Assembly: GCF_964355755.1 (NCBI RefSeq)
Contig: NC_092670.1
Location: forward strand, 39,233,795 to 39,297,794
DNA: 64,000 nt
Reading direction: 5' to 3'
Source: Antedon mediterranea
Lineage: Eukaryota > Echinodermata > Crinoidea > Comatulida > Antedonidae
Shown: positions 1 to 12,421 of the stretch, piece by piece
Layout: every line of letters begins with the position of its first letter
How positions within the stretch are numbered: the first letter of the stretch is position 1
The notes under the pieces: generated by a model
Told to the model about the DNA's origin: nothing
Seen by the model: only the letters and a program-made list of their open reading frames with translations
Database searches by the model: none
Made by a program: the position numbers and the translations under genes

Positions 1-280
1 ATTTCAGTGTTTGGTGAATACGGTCACTGTGTCCTATTTTCCACATTACCTGGCGCAGCAGGTTGTTTGCATGAAGTGAGTCATTTTCATTTTCTATTTC
101 AAATTTCGAAACAATTACCATTGTGTTATTGTACGAAGACTAAAGTTAATTTACTGCAAAAAGAAGATTGAGGAGACGGAAGCATACACACCGGGATCGC
201 TCGTGGCTATATCGATAAAACAACAAGTACAGAGATTTAGAAAAGCATCAAATTACCTGATTCACTGGAAATCTTGTAAA

Positions 281-960
281 ATCACCTCTTTACCTGGCAC
301 TGTGTCAATCCGGAACACTACATCATAATTCTGATTCCTTAGAAAGAATTATAAATTATATAGTACATTTAATTTAACCAAAAAATTATATTAAACTGTT
401 ATTGTGCACTGATGGTAAAGATAATATAGGAAAATAATTAATAACATAATAATATAGATCTAGCATAACCACCTCTTTACCTGGCACTGTGTCAATCCGG
501 CAAACTACATCATAATTCCAAATACTTATAAAGAATTATGAAAACATTTCTTCTGGTTTCGATTCGTATAATGATATAAGTAGTTCTTTGATAGTAGACC
601 ATGGTTTAATATCAAAGAACTACTTATATCACTTATAAAGAATTAGAAATTATATAGTACATTTAACAAAAAATAATAATAATACAAGTGTTATTTTGGA
701 CTGATAAAGATAATATAGGATAATATTAATAACTTACATAATAATATAGATTTAGCAGAACCACACCTTTACCTGGTACTGTGTCAATCCGGCACAGTAG
801 GCCTACATATCATGATTCCAATTCATTATAAATAATTATAAATTATATAGAAATCATATAGTTCATTTAATAACAAATAATACAACTGTTATTTTAGACT
901 GATGGTAAAGATAATAAAGGATAATAATAATTAAATAATAATACATAATTTATAATTCCA
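281..960. repeat. Three-copy local repeat with a hairpin in copy 2
   Basis: The block around CACTGTGTCAATCCGG recurs near 285, 470 and 765, each time followed by similar AT-rich sequence (ATCATAATTC, AATTATAAATTATATAG, GATAATATAGGATAAT). The middle copy is longer because it carries a perfect hairpin at 572-631, with 21-base arms around TGATATAAGTAGTTCTTTGA and an 18-base loop. Copies are diverged, so the duplication is not very recent. Function unknown. Confidence 0.6.
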
Positions 961-973
961 GATTTGGATAGGT

Positions 974-1633
974 TTAAGCTCGCCGAATTGGGTTGCGTTT
1001 GCTTATAAGCTTCGTACAGACTGAAGATTGACAAAAGTTCGGAGATGATGATAATAAACAGAAATAAATATCGAAAAATTTAAAATACTAATAATCGTTA
1101 CTCAAGTTAACATGTTTGCTCCAGTAGCGGCATACAAACGTCACAATTACTAACGGTATAAATATTTTAACACACCACGCATAAAAAAGTTTTTATGTTT
1201 ATCCCCATTTAAACGAGTTTGTCTAATGCTATTTGTCAGTTCGTCTGTTATTCCCCCTTATAGTATCACTGACAATTGCAGCGCTGCTGCATTAATGATA
1301 TATTAATTTGTAATTTAAAAGACTAACATTGACAGCTATAATTAAATTCTATAGTCGGTCAGGAAAAAGTAACATAGAAACAGAAAAGTTCATTGTTATC
1401 TACGATTTCTTTCCAGTCGAGTTTAACCGCTTTACGTATTATAACGAATTGCCTCCTGCGATTTAGTAGGTCGGTAGCATTTATAAACGATATGTTTGTG
1501 AAGCAAAGTTCTTGGGTGTTCCCTATTTATTAGAAATGGAACGATCGCCAACGGTGAATTGCCAACTTTTGTCTGATACGAGGCTTATAAGCAAAACGCA
1601 ACCCACTGTTTGTTGAGAATTCAACGAGCTTAA
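974..1633. mobile_element. TTAA-flanked terminal-inverted-repeat element (non-autonomous)
   Basis: The ends are inverted copies: TTAAGCTCG...GGGTTGCGTTT at the left (974-1000) and the reverse complement at 1594-1633, both continuing through GCTTATAAGC into TCGTA. The interior of about 600 bases has no protein signal. TTAA at both outer edges suggests a piggyBac-type target site or a palindromic terminus; the sequence alone does not decide which. Confidence 0.6.
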
Positions 1634-2864
1634 AAACTGTGCCGAGTCTGGCATATTAATTAATCGTAGCTTTATGTGGTTTACAGTCAAAAGCAGTCGA
1701 TTGTCTTTATACTAAGGCGGGTTGAGCTGCAAGTTTTACGACGGGTGTATCCTAGCTTTCCCGTATAACGCCGATTTCAACTTATTAAAAGGATTTCATT
1801 CGTAGGAAGGTAAGTACCATATTCAATCACGGAGACTATATAATTTATCTAGCATCTTAAGTCTAGGTTTCCCGACGTTTACATCAACATTTTTGCTTGC
1901 CGAAACTCAGTCTCGCCGCCCTTAATTGCCACTATATTAATACCTATTTATTTACTTTTACGAAGAATAATATTTTCATACCATTATTCATTTTTGCGCC
2001 TTAAAAAACTAGGTTAATGCCGTGAACTGTCATGTTACATACTGCTAACAATAATAACTCATGGTTTGTAAAAAGAAATAAACATATTATTATAATAAAG
2101 ATATTATAGGTCCTCAAAAATACATAAAAATGATTTGTTAAAAACCATAGGCCTACAATACAGAATTTTGGAACAATATCCTTTTTTTAGATCACAGTTT
2201 ATTTTCTTATATTCGTTTATCCATAAATGTACCTATTTGATTTCAAGCTATGCTAATTTTTAATAAAATTAAAAAGCTAATACAGTAAGAGGCCCATCAA
2301 TCAATTGTAACATTCAGAGACAAGTTCTACGTTTGGATTGTTAATTCTGATGTTTGTGGAATTTTTTATACTGAGAGGAAATGCAATGAATGCTGTAATT
2401 TATATTTTAGAAAGTTTTTTTTCTTATCTTAATAACCGATTCATTTTCTAACACGTGGTTGCAAAAATTAACCCGGTTACCATAGTAACAAAGTCAACCG
2501 TCATTCATATATCCTGTTAGATTACACAGGTAAACAGTCCAAATAATTTAAAACCAGATAAAGATGACGTCACAAGGAACCATGTCGCCGACTAGAGAAC
2601 ATCACACACCTGAATAGTTAGTTATTAGTAATCTGTATTGGACGTTTCATATATTATTTGTTAATGCTTAATTGAAATAACTGTGTTTGTTACCCGATAA
2701 ACTAGGTCTGTTCAGACAAAACCTAACTCTGAATGCATTTGATTTGATACAAATCATCAACATGCTTGTATTTTATCTTGGTCTTACGCCATCTTAACGC
2801 TACATTAATTCATCATTGGAGACACACAAAGTTGACACGCGAACGTGAAATGATTACCCGTATT

Positions 2865-3025
2865 AAGCTTGGTTCCCACTAGTGACGCAACGTAAGGACG
2901 TAACGCAACGTAAGTAATTTGACCAATCATAAGCCATGGATTATTTGAACAGTGGCTTGTTATTGGTCAACTCGCTTGCGTTGGGTGTACGTCCTTGCGT
3001 TGCGTCTCTAGTGGGAATCACGCTT
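2865..3025. mobile_element. Foldback element, family A, copy 1
   Basis: The left end AAGCTTGGTTCCCACTAG and following GACGCAACG...AAGGACGT are repeated as the reverse complement at the right end (ACGTCCTTGCGTTGCGTC...GTGGGAA). The inner part is also self-complementary around TTGACCAATCA and TTGGTCAA, so the whole element can fold into one hairpin. Related copies occur at 18145 and 19069, and a degenerate one at 12108. Confidence 0.8.
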
Positions 3026-4152
3026 TACAGTACGCACGTACGCGTCAACATCACGGTGTCACTGCTGGCGAATTGCACAGTTATTGTAAAGAACAAATCA
3101 GTGCCGGAAAAACTAACAGAAATATAAGTAGTACTTAATTTGATAGAATTGAAACTTAATAACAATACGCCATAACATACATCAGCTAACTTGAAACATG
3201 ACGTCAACGAAATTAGAACACGCTTCAAACTACCGTAATTCAATTGAGGAGATAAAGTATATTAATAATAATTTATTCGGTTAAATTAATCGAAGTATTA
3301 TAATATTGCCTAGATTGCACCACTAATTTCTTCTGTAGTACGTTCACAGTACATGATACTTAATCCTCTAAAAAGCAATATATCAGAGTCCGTTTGTGGT
3401 AAAAGTATAGAAACCAAGTTAAGATTCATTTATACTTGATACATCTATTTACATGTTTCATACATATTTCACACATGAAAATCTAATTGTAGATCGAATG
3501 ATCGAACATGAATAGATAAATAATGAAGACATAAACATCATAGTTTTCAATTATACGTTCCTCCAAATGATCATTTCGAGAAACTTATATTGAAATTATT
3601 TATTGAAAACTATGATTTTTATTACCATGTTATGGTAATAAAGACACGAGTTTAAATTGATACGCCCACGGGGCGAGGAACTTGATACTATTATATAAAA
3701 CAATTAATAAACAATTTTAATAGTTCAAGTTTGACATTTATCATTATCGGTAAAAGCATTCTGCCTGATAATCGTGAAACGTAGGCGGGCGACCTGTTCC
3801 ACAAGGAATTTCACAAAAACTAAAGTTAATGTCATTTTATATATACAATTATTTAAAAAAAAATAAAACAATTTTTTTTTTTATAATTGTTTTAGTAATT
3901 GAACTACGTTGGGAACCTTGTTGTACATAACCTTGTTGTAAATTTAACACTTAAGTTGATAGAGTTACATAGACGATTTACATACTATGCACATATACGA
4001 CTGTTTGATATTTTTTTTTTTGGCGTGTCTCCCACAAGCATTATGCTTTTTTTAAAACATGCATTCTTCAACTGTTTTTTTAAACCATCTTGTCTTTATT
4101 GAAGTAAATAAATGTCACCTTAAATTGAAATGTTTTTTGGGACTACAATTTG

Positions 4153-4266
4153 TAATGACGTTATACTTTAATAATGACGTTATTCTTTAATAATGACGTT
4201 ATACTTTAATAATGACGTTATTCTTTAATAATGACGTTATTCTTTAATAATGACGTTATTCTTTAA
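4153..4266 (+). repeat. 19-bp tandem array with six TGACGT motifs
   Basis: Six head-to-tail copies of TAATGACGTTATTCTTTAA (two copies have ATAC for ATTC). Each unit contains TGACGT, the CRE/ATF core half-site. The array ends about 590 bases before the coding exon of the first bursicon-like gene. A regulatory role is possible, but a plain simple repeat is equally likely. Confidence 0.75.
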
Positions 4267-4852
4267 TAAAACAAATATAATCCTGTTGCTGAATTGTTGG
4301 TTAAACGCATTGTATTCAAGTTGAATGAATATTAGAAATCGTTTTGAAGTTTTTCCTAAAAATAAAATAATATTTGAAATATTTCCAGACTGCTAGTTGT
4401 CAATTTCTATGCCATTAATAAGATCATTTCTGCATTTTGGTTTGACTACGTTCAAACTAATTAAATACGTGTTAGATTATGTGACCGAAATAGCCATTAT
4501 TGACACGAGGTAATTTGTATATGTTTCCGGCAAATAAATCCGGCGGCTTTCCACTTTTCCTATTATAACATCATTAGCAATTCTTCTTATTACTTCATTA
4601 CAAGAAGTAGTAAAGTTTTATTTGGTACGAAATACATGAAAACGGTGGTAGAATTTGGCCTAGTCGTGAAAGCTAAATTGTGATATTAGCAGCTGCAGCA
4701 TGGTAACGCTCAGTTCTCAAAGTATGGAATAATCAGCCCAAAAGTAGGTCTAATATTACACTATTATTTTATATTTTAAAAATCACTTTAATATTGATAA
4801 CTCTGTGATAGCTAAAGTATCTTGTTTCTACATTGTTTATTTTATCTTGCAG

Positions 4853-5245
4853 GTATTTCGAAATATTATAACTATGTCGTCACATCCAGCATTCTCAACC
4901 TTGATGTTTTTAGTTTCTGGCGTAACGATTGTTTCCACTATATGCGTACCAGTAGGGACAATACACACAATATCAGTTCCAGGATGCAGGCCAAAATCCG
5001 TCCCGTCGACAGGCTGCAGGGGCATGTGTTTATCATACACCCGAGTATCATCTACGAACTACTTAGAGTTAGAACGATCTTGCAAATGTTGCAAAGCGGA
5101 TAAATTTATTGTTGCATCAGTGAAGTTGTCTTGTCCAAATCTAGATTCACCAAATTTAAGAGTACCGCTGAAAAAAGCCGAAAGTTGTTCGTGTCGACCA
5201 TGTAATTCCATCACTGTTGAAGACGTTGCAACGCCAGACTTTTAA
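4853..5245 (+). CDS. Bursicon-alpha-like cystine-knot hormone, copy 1
   Basis: Secreted neurohormone subunit of the bursicon/glycoprotein-hormone cystine-knot superfamily. The exon starts after a strong acceptor (TTTATCTTGCAG, AG at 4851-4852). I take ATG 4874 as start, giving 123 aa; an in-frame ATG at 4805 lies before the acceptor and is intronic. Residues about 5-24 form a hydrophobic signal peptide. The mature part has 11 cysteines in the bursicon-alpha order: PGCRPK, GCRG-C-SYTRVS, ERSCKCC, SCP, CSCRPCNS. The stop is followed by AATAAA at 5463-5468. In insects bursicon alpha pairs with a beta subunit and activates the LGR2/rickets-type receptor; that role is inferred here by homology. 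No beta-type gene is seen in the window. A 5'UTR exon upstream is implied. Confidence 0.9.
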   Translation, partial: VFRNIITMSSHPAFSTLMFLVSGVTIVSTICVPVGTIHTISVPGCRPKSVPSTGCRGMCLSYTRVSSTNYLELERSCKCCKADKFIVASVKLSCPNLDSPNLRVPLKKAESCSCRPCNSITVEDVATPDF

Positions 5246-8200
5246 TGTATGCTCTAATCTGATGGCTGACGTCAACATACTGCATACTGCTGGACTGTTA
5301 TACATCTTGCATTGAGAGTTACATGCTATATGTCTTGAATAGACACATTCGCTCAAAATCCAGCTTAATTGTGATAAGCTGACATGCATTGCCGCTTCTT
5401 CACAGAATTCCAACGATGTGTATTTCAGTAACATGAATTTCTGATATATGAAGCTGATCAATAATAAAATGGTATTCTGAATATTAATGATTTACAGATT
5501 AAATTTCATGTACACTGTTTAGCATTCAATCTGAAACGTGCATGGAAGAAAAACTTACTATAGATATTTGCAAAATAGGACAATCTTTACGGTTAAAAAA
5601 AACTAATTAATCAAGAACTTATCTTTCTTAATAATTAGTAATTTTACCGCATTATTGTCTAATGAGGAAATTTATTTGGACTAACACAGGACAGCAGCCA
5701 TGGGAAGGGCGGAGTAACTCTACACATTATCGCTTACGGCACCAGTAAAAAACGTGACTTTTCCAAGAACAAGTAATTTACGCTGTATTCTGTAATTGTT
5801 TTATGTCTAGTATCCAAGTATGATTCTAAAAATGCGACAATTAGCTTTATCTATTTTTAACAGATGTGAAATTAATGATTCTATTTATAAATGCAAAAAG
5901 GAAATTTCAATTCATTGCTAATTTAATAAGATAATTTTAGATAAACGTTTTACAATTAGGTTTTTTTAAATTTTGATTTTAAATATTTTTACAGTATTAA
6001 ATATATTTAATTTTTATTTATTGAAATAAACATAGCTGAATAGTCAATTACATGAGTAACTAAACTCACGCCTAAAATCTATAGTGGTTTATTGTCAAGA
6101 AAAGAACAATTCAAGAAACTAGTCAAAAAGATTTAAAAGGAAAACATGCAGACTTTAGCACCATAACAAACCATCCTGCTAAAAACAGAAAAATATGGAA
6201 GAAAATCGTGGAAAGCGTAAAGTCTGAAAGACGAAAAATAGAGAGATAGAGAATGAGAGTCAAAGTATGATTTGAACCCACGGCAATGGTATTATTATTA
6301 AAAGCAAGTTGACCCAGGCTGGTTGACACTGAGTTTTTCCTAACACAAACTACGTGCTGTTGTATACAAAATTGACATGTACTTTGAAAATTTGCCTTCA
6401 TCAGATTCAATAAAACACTTTTGCCTACACATAAAATGAAACATTATATACAAATTTCACTCAAAGGCTTTTGTGGACAGTGTTTGCTGTTTTACATGTT
6501 ATCAACACAATTGATTAAAATGATTGTCTATAAATGGCTTATGCAGAAATCCGACAGTTCATGAACCTAATTTAAATTATTGTAAATGTATTGTACGTGA
6601 AGCACAGAATATTTTTTTCACGTTTTTAAATTAGTCTTTCTACCGTTTCCCTGATTTCCTTTAGCAATTCCTAATAAAGATTCTTCTGGAAAAAGTTCGT
6701 CTATTCATTTATCAGTGGAAAATTACTTCCATTTATTGTCATTTGCATATAAAATATACATAGGAATTGTTTGCTTTGAGATATACAAAAACATAAACAT
6801 TTAGTTTAAAGTTGTAAGCTATTGTTTTTTTGTTGTTTTTTTGTATAAACATGAAAGTAATGCAAGACTTTGGGATGGATAACGCCCTCTATATCATACG
6901 TACGACTTTTATTTGAGAGAATATTCATATTAAACCTTCCTTGCAAGGTGGATTAAACAGCAAGTGCTTGTTGGATTAAAACAGCAAATGCTGACAATTA
7001 ATTATGTATATACAGTTATTTACTCTACTATGGAAGTGCACGGTCAGCGACAGCTTTTATGTTAAAAAATATACAATATTTTCATATAATTAGTGATTTT
7101 ACTCTTATTAAAATAACTTTAAAGTAATTCGCTGTGAAATACCCATCAACCCATTCATCCGTTTATCTTCGTGTGTATTTTTGTTATTATTCGATTTTAT
7201 TGATTTTACGCCCGACAGTTCTATTGTTAGAAACAAATTACCAGGGTTCATCAGCAGTTCAGCAATAGAAGATTTTAACTAATCACGTGACCATGTTTCT
7301 TCAGCTGGTGTTCTATCAGTACACGTCTGAACGCATCGAATAAGACGTACACACATTAAGATGTCAATTGAGTAGGCCTATTGTAGTTTGCATTGTATTA
7401 AGTGAGAAATATTCATTTTAAGTAAGCCTTACATTGTGTAATGATAAAATAGATCGAAGGAAACGTTGACGTAACGAACTTACAGCGCACAATGACCGTA
7501 TACTACGTGCGTACACGTTAGGATACTCTACTAAAAACGACGTACGTTTGACTCGGTGACTTAACAAACACATTGACATAATTTCTTGAAAAATAAACGT
7601 TAATAACATCATTTATCTAATCACCCCGTAGAGCTTTCGAACGCCTACGTCACAGCGAGTATCGTTACATTATAAGTATAATTTTCAATCTGTCGTCATA
7701 ATGTTATTAGTTGTCAGAAGAAAATCGCAACACGGTGATTGGTCTAGTTTACAGCGCGATATGAATTTTATCCACCCCTGTAAAAAGATGGAACGATCGA
7801 AAGAGACTGTGTATATCCCCGAGATCGTGGTCTAACGGTACGTTTTCTACGGACTCGTTTCTTGTTGCATCAAATGTAAAAGACATTGATTCTGAGAACT
7901 ACGGTATACAAGTGCAAAGGAATAATCATCGACATATCAATGGATTTAGCCTGAACTTTCTCCACTTGCTAGATATTGTCTAGGATATCTTCATATCAAA
8001 ACGTAAGTATAAAGGTAGTTTGTCGCATGTTTTTGTTGGTAACGCGGCAAATAAAAACGGTCGTACAACGGAAGGTCAAAGAGCTTTATAAGACCTACTT
8101 TTGTATACATCCGATTGCCTTTGCATTTCTTTATTTAGTTAGTAAATATGTAAATGCAACGCAAAATGTAATTTTTATTATTTTTGATAGCGTCTTTTGC

Positions 8201-9174
8201 ATTTTATTTTACGAAATTATTTAATGTACCATATACAATGAGTACTACATCATAATAAATAGATTGACGCACGCTCGCGCGCATAACCGGCGATGTCTGC
8301 GGGCGTTCACTCGCTTTTCCCCAGAGATAAAATTAACAATTCACCATTGTTGACGATGCAACAGTTTGTTTTATATTCGTTGGCAAAAGAGGAAATCTTT
8401 TAGTGCGCAACTTAAGAACGCGCGCGGAAATATTATAGTTGCATTTAATTTTTCTCTAAATGTACAATGACCTACAACATGAATTAAGTCGATAAGCCAT
8501 AAGAATCATGAACGTTAAGAAACCGTTTAATCTGCATCACAGTTTAAAAAGTCAAACTCATGAAATAAATCTTGGATTTGTCAGTTGATCAAATTGTGAA
8601 TGAACAAATCGTTAACCGCCCGAAGACTAGCAGTAAATTCAAAGATTAAAAAAACATAAATTGGGTTCTTTTATTAACATATAAAAATGGGTTAATGACA
8701 CGACAAAATGCTGTCACACTTTAGACACACTTGCATTGCACTTTTAACTTTACATAAAAGTCGAAGAACATAATGATATGCAATCGATCAGCTTAAAGGA
8801 AGAATGTTTCATTTTTAGTTCAAAAACATTTGAATACGATACTGCTCAATGTGAATAGAAATAGCTCATTTGCACATAATAAGAATAATGTTCTACCAGT
8901 TTAATAGACCTATTCATATGTTTAATATCGAATGACATTTAATTAAGTTTTTCTTTCTGAATGACTTAAGTTGACCCTATGGCCTTGTAAAATCATAATT
9001 CCAGACGTCATCAATATCACGTGTTCAAAATGTTAACGACAGTTTTACATTAATGTTCCGGCTTTTTATAAGACTTTTCAACGTTTTCAATACGTCACTT
9101 TTGATTGCCCATACTAAACAAATAATAGTATATTTTATCGAGTACAGTATTATGTCACTACTTGATTACTAATT

Positions 9175-9449
9175 AAAGATGTATTGTCCCCCTGAAAAAA
9201 ATAATTATTACAAACATTTTTGTTAAATCTGCCATTTTAATGTCACTTTATAGTTATGTACTTTGAACAAAAATTGGAATGGAAAAAATTGTTTACTGAG
9301 TTTTGGTTGAATTTACTTTGTCATTTACATAAGTGAATTTTTTTTTTCTATGGAAGTGATTAACTTTATTAAAACTGGGAGATGACCTATGCAAAGTCTG
9401 ATTTATTTAATCTTGATTTTTTAATGTTTTTGAGGGACAATACATCTTT
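9175..9449. mobile_element. Inverted-repeat MITE, family C, copy 1
   Basis: The termini AAAGATGTATTGTCCCC and GGGACAATACATCTTT are inverted copies and are flanked by TA. The interior shares ATGCCATTTTAATGTCAC-type sequence and a TTTATTAAAACTG...CAAAGTCTGATTT block with copies at 38027 and 61027. No coding capacity, so it is non-autonomous. Confidence 0.8.
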
Positions 9450-10005
9450 TATAAATCCCATAGACCTACATTTGTATTGATTTTTGAAAGTAGGTACTTG
9501 TTGATTAAGGTAATGTTGTTCTGTACAGTCATCCAAGGTGTATCCAAATAAATGCGAGGGGCTGTATGAAGCGTTTCAACCTACTCTACTTCAATCGATA
9601 AAAAACACAACCAAGGAGAAGAAATGTATACTTAAAGTGTAAAATAAATATTATAATAAGACTATTTTCAGCCTGAACCCGGTAAAGAAGTAAGAACATC
9701 TGAGCCCGGAGGAAATTGTCTGATTTTATTCTGGATACATTGGTGATTAATAAAATAACGATAAGGCATTAATAAAAACACAGTACATATCGAGAGTATG
9801 CTAATCATTACGAAACGGTTTTAGTGACGTATTGTTTTTTTTTTAGTATTATTACTTATACGGTAGGCCCTACAGCATGAAACATCGGATTAAAACAGCA
9901 TAATATTAAGATAAAGTCGTTGTATCTATATATCCTAATCCGCCAAGATCTACTTTAACCAAAAACAATGAGGAGCTATTAAATTTTAATCAAAACTACA
10001 ACTCA

Positions 10006-10100
10006 CAGGATCTGAATCAGATCAATCAGATCAAATCTTATTGTCATGACCTTTAAGGGTCACCCATGGGAACTAAGATCATACGTGGTATGAAAATCAA
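10006..10100 (-). mobile_element. Probable 3' end of a non-LTR retrotransposon
   Basis: On the minus strand the sequence reads CCCATGGGTGACC...ATGACAATAAGATTTGATC followed by short direct repeats of TGATC/TGATT. A terminal CAATAAA-like signal followed by a short microsatellite is the usual 3' end of CR1/L2-type LINEs. No reverse-transcriptase coding sequence is visible next to it. Confidence 0.4.
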
Positions 10101-10668
10101 AACAACGTTCACACCGCGCTTTCCTAAAATTAGAGTTTATGGCAAATTTTAGATGGCTGTAATTAGGTTCCCATGGCTAGGTAACCCTGATTTTCAACAG
10201 GTTCCAATTATCAATAAATATAAAACGTATTGGTTTGAAACCACAGTTTTCAAAAGATCGGAGGATTCATATGTACGTTTGAGAATATTTCATTAAGATA
10301 AGAGCGAAGAATCTATCACTTATCCCTGGTTGTACTGTTCAAGAAACATCTAACATATTTCTTAAAGGGATGTCATAGTCTAAAATAAATTGATAAATTT
10401 TGTGAAATTTAGTTAATCGTTCGATTCCAAAAGTCTGCTGGCACCACATATTATAGTACCAATCATTATCACATTTAACCCATTCCGGCTGACTTATTTA
10501 CCCTGGTAAGTTTGTTCTAACCATTAACGTTAGCGATAATTAGTCAATGAAGCCAAATTAACGGGTACATAACTAAGCCTGAACAGGCCAGTCGTAAAAA
10601 TCATCAATTATGGGTAGGACAATTTTGTAATTATTTAACTTTGAATTTCTTCTCTTTTTTATATATAG

Positions 10669-11058
10669 GCGGACGAAATCGAAATGGTTGATTCTCGTAT
10701 CTTGTTCATATTGGTGATTCAAATCTTAAGTGTGTATTCCGGAAGATCAAATGTTGGATGTTCTAGGCAACAGATACGGCTTTCGATATCAATGGCAGAT
10801 TGTAGACCAAGGAATGTCTACCCCTTTGGTTGTAGAGGACAATGTGCATCTTACACGCGAGTTTCACCAGCAAACTTTTTAGAAATAGATCGACAATGTA
10901 AATGCTGTCAAGTCGGTGAGCAAGTGGACCTTCAAGTTAGACTGGACTGTCCGAAATTAAAGCCTCCAGTTGGCATGGTGACGGTAAAATCAGCCAAAAA
11001 CTGCTCTTGTAGACCGTGTAACTCTGTCGAAGTTCAATCTATTGAACCTTTTGCTTAA
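10669..11058 (+). CDS. Bursicon-alpha-like cystine-knot hormone, copy 2
   Basis: Second secreted cystine-knot hormone subunit, 124 aa from ATG 10684, on the same strand as copy 1 and about 5.4 kb downstream. The exon opens after TTTTTTATATATAG (AG 10667-10668), so it shares copy 1's layout: 5'UTR intron just before the ATG, then one intronless coding exon. Residues about 6-20 are a signal peptide ending near YSG. Eleven cysteines match copy 1: DCRPR, GCRGQCASYTRVSP, RQCKCC, DCPK, CSCRPCNS. Poly(A) signal AATAAA lies at 11161-11166. Both copies have the alpha-type GxCxSY and CRPC segments rather than the beta-type pattern, so this is a tandem paralogue. Whether the two products pair with each other is unknown. 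Confidence 0.9.
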   Translation, partial: ADEIEMVDSRILFILVIQILSVYSGRSNVGCSRQQIRLSISMADCRPRNVYPFGCRGQCASYTRVSPANFLEIDRQCKCCQVGEQVDLQVRLDCPKLKPPVGMVTVKSAKNCSCRPCNSVEVQSIEPFA

Positions 11059-12107
11059 ACTCACCTTATGCACGAGTCAAACACCCCGTAGAGTGCTAAC
11101 CTAAGTCTATACATGCTGTTAATACAGTAATCATATACAGTTTTTACCTGCCAAATGTATAATAAAATATGCCACCACAATTCGTTAATGACACCACGAA
11201 GTGATTCGACGAGCGGCGGGCATTTTAAATCCAATAAGATGTGTTAAACGTTTCCTTTTATGGCGCTAATGATGAATGGTAACGTTTATACAGCGTACTA
11301 TATATAATTCCAATACATTCACATAAGTTTGCTAATTATTTATAAATATTATGTAACAATGTAAATATACTTATTTATTATAACTAAAATGCTTTAAAGG
11401 CATTAGATAAATAATACCTCTTTATTTGTGCTAAAATTCCATTATTTTTACAATATTTTTGCATTATAGTCGCTACTAGTAATGTATATCTAAACAAATT
11501 AATTTTATTTTTTATTTAATTTTGATAATGTACATTTGGAGTAGATTTAAATCTACAATAGTGATTTTGTTATGTAGGCCTACTGCACGACATTTTGCGC
11601 ATATTCATATTAAAACATAATCTCCGTTAGCATAGCTTGTAAGTGCCAGTATATAAATGGGTACAACATTTGTAGTTTATTTCTTGTTAAAATGATGAAA
11701 TATCGATACAATAATAGTTATGATAATTATTGACTACGTACACTTTGCCATTATTTCCTGCAGGTCTTACTTCAATTGAATTAACAACTACTTAGCCTAT
11801 ATTCACTAAAAAAGAACATTTTTTATACAAAAATAAAAAAATGTTTGATTTGATTGAGAAACACTATAAATAAAACATAGGCCTACTATGTTAATGGTAT
11901 TAGTGTGCTTATGTAAATTGTATAACCTTGAAACATAATTATTTTTTAGTATTAAAAAATTAGGCTTAACGATTTGTATTTTTGTGGAACTAACTATTGC
12001 TTTGTTTTAAACACAAAAAATGTATGTATATAAACTAATTTATACACAAAAAACCGAAGTACTTTGCATTGCGCATCACCATAAAATACGCGAGTACGTC
12101 GTCCACA

Positions 12108-12234
12108 GCTTGGGGTTCCCAATAGGAGTACGCAACCCAAGGACGTATACGTAAGTAAGTTTTGACAAATCATAAAGTGATGGATCATCCGAACTGTCAC
12201 TTGGGATTTCGCTTCCGCTTATGTTCTTGAGTTG
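12108..12234. mobile_element. Degenerate foldback element, family A
   Basis: GGGTTCCCAATAGGAGTACGCAACCC...AAGGACGTA, TTGACAAATCA and the closing TCACTTGGGATTTCGCTT...CTTGAGTTG correspond, with many changes, to the family A copies at 2865, 18145 and 19069. The terminal complementarity is partly lost, so this is an older copy. Confidence 0.55.
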
Positions 12235-12237
12235 CCT

Positions 12238-12421
12238 AAAGCTATGTTTACATTATCATATTACATTATAAATAGTTTGACAAAAAAAAGTGTGATTTAC
12301 GTACTCAAATATGGTAGTGATATGCTCAAATATGGTAGTGAAATGACACCATCGTGTCCATATATGGGCACATCACATTTTTTATAGTCGACACTAGTTT
12401 GATGGTGTAGACAGAGCGAGG
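12238..12421. mobile_element. Palindromic MITE, family B, copy at 12.3 kb
   Basis: Left end AAAGCTATGTTTACATTATC and right end AGTTTGATGGTGTAGACAGAGC are a diverged inverted pair. The interior carries the family signature: GTGATATG next to CAAATATGGTA repeats, then GTCCATATATGGGCACATCACATTTTT. Same family as the copies at 23421, 28558, 32656 and further right. Confidence 0.75.

Larger units (their letters stand above)
78..4852. other. Gene-poor region left of the first bursicon-like gene
   Basis: No coding exon is supported here. It holds a three-copy local repeat (281-960), a TTAA-flanked inverted-repeat element (974-1633), a foldback element (2865-3025), a hairpin (arms about 3536-3554 and 3600-3618) and a 19-bp tandem array (4153-4266). 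The 5' untranslated exon(s) of the first bursicon-like gene must lie somewhere here, because that gene's coding exon starts at a splice acceptor, but I could not place them. The ORF starting at 2936 lies inside the foldback element and is not a gene. Confidence 0.6.
5469..10668. other. Spacer between the two bursicon-like genes
   Basis: No coding exon is supported. It contains an inverted-repeat element (9175-9449) and a probable LINE 3' end near 10006-10100. ORFs at 6123-6410 and 7418-7612 on the minus strand and 7976-8224 on the plus strand show no family similarity or signal and lie in compositionally random DNA. The 5'UTR exon of the second bursicon-like gene should be somewhere here. Confidence 0.55.

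Noticed and set aside
7-77. Possible exon between TTTCAG and GTGAGT at the left edge
   Set aside because: Two frames are open over only about 70 bases, neither shows a family match, and no partner exon was found downstream.
2936-3243. ORFs on both strands near 3 kb
   Set aside because: They mainly lie inside the family A foldback element and have no protein-family character.
4805-4852. Upstream in-frame ATG for bursicon-like copy 1
   Set aside because: It lies before the splice acceptor; the paralogue has the same acceptor-then-ATG layout and no such extension.
4837-5461. Antisense ORFs across bursicon-like copy 1
   Set aside because: Shadows of the coding exon; no signal peptide or domain, and antisense to a well-supported gene.
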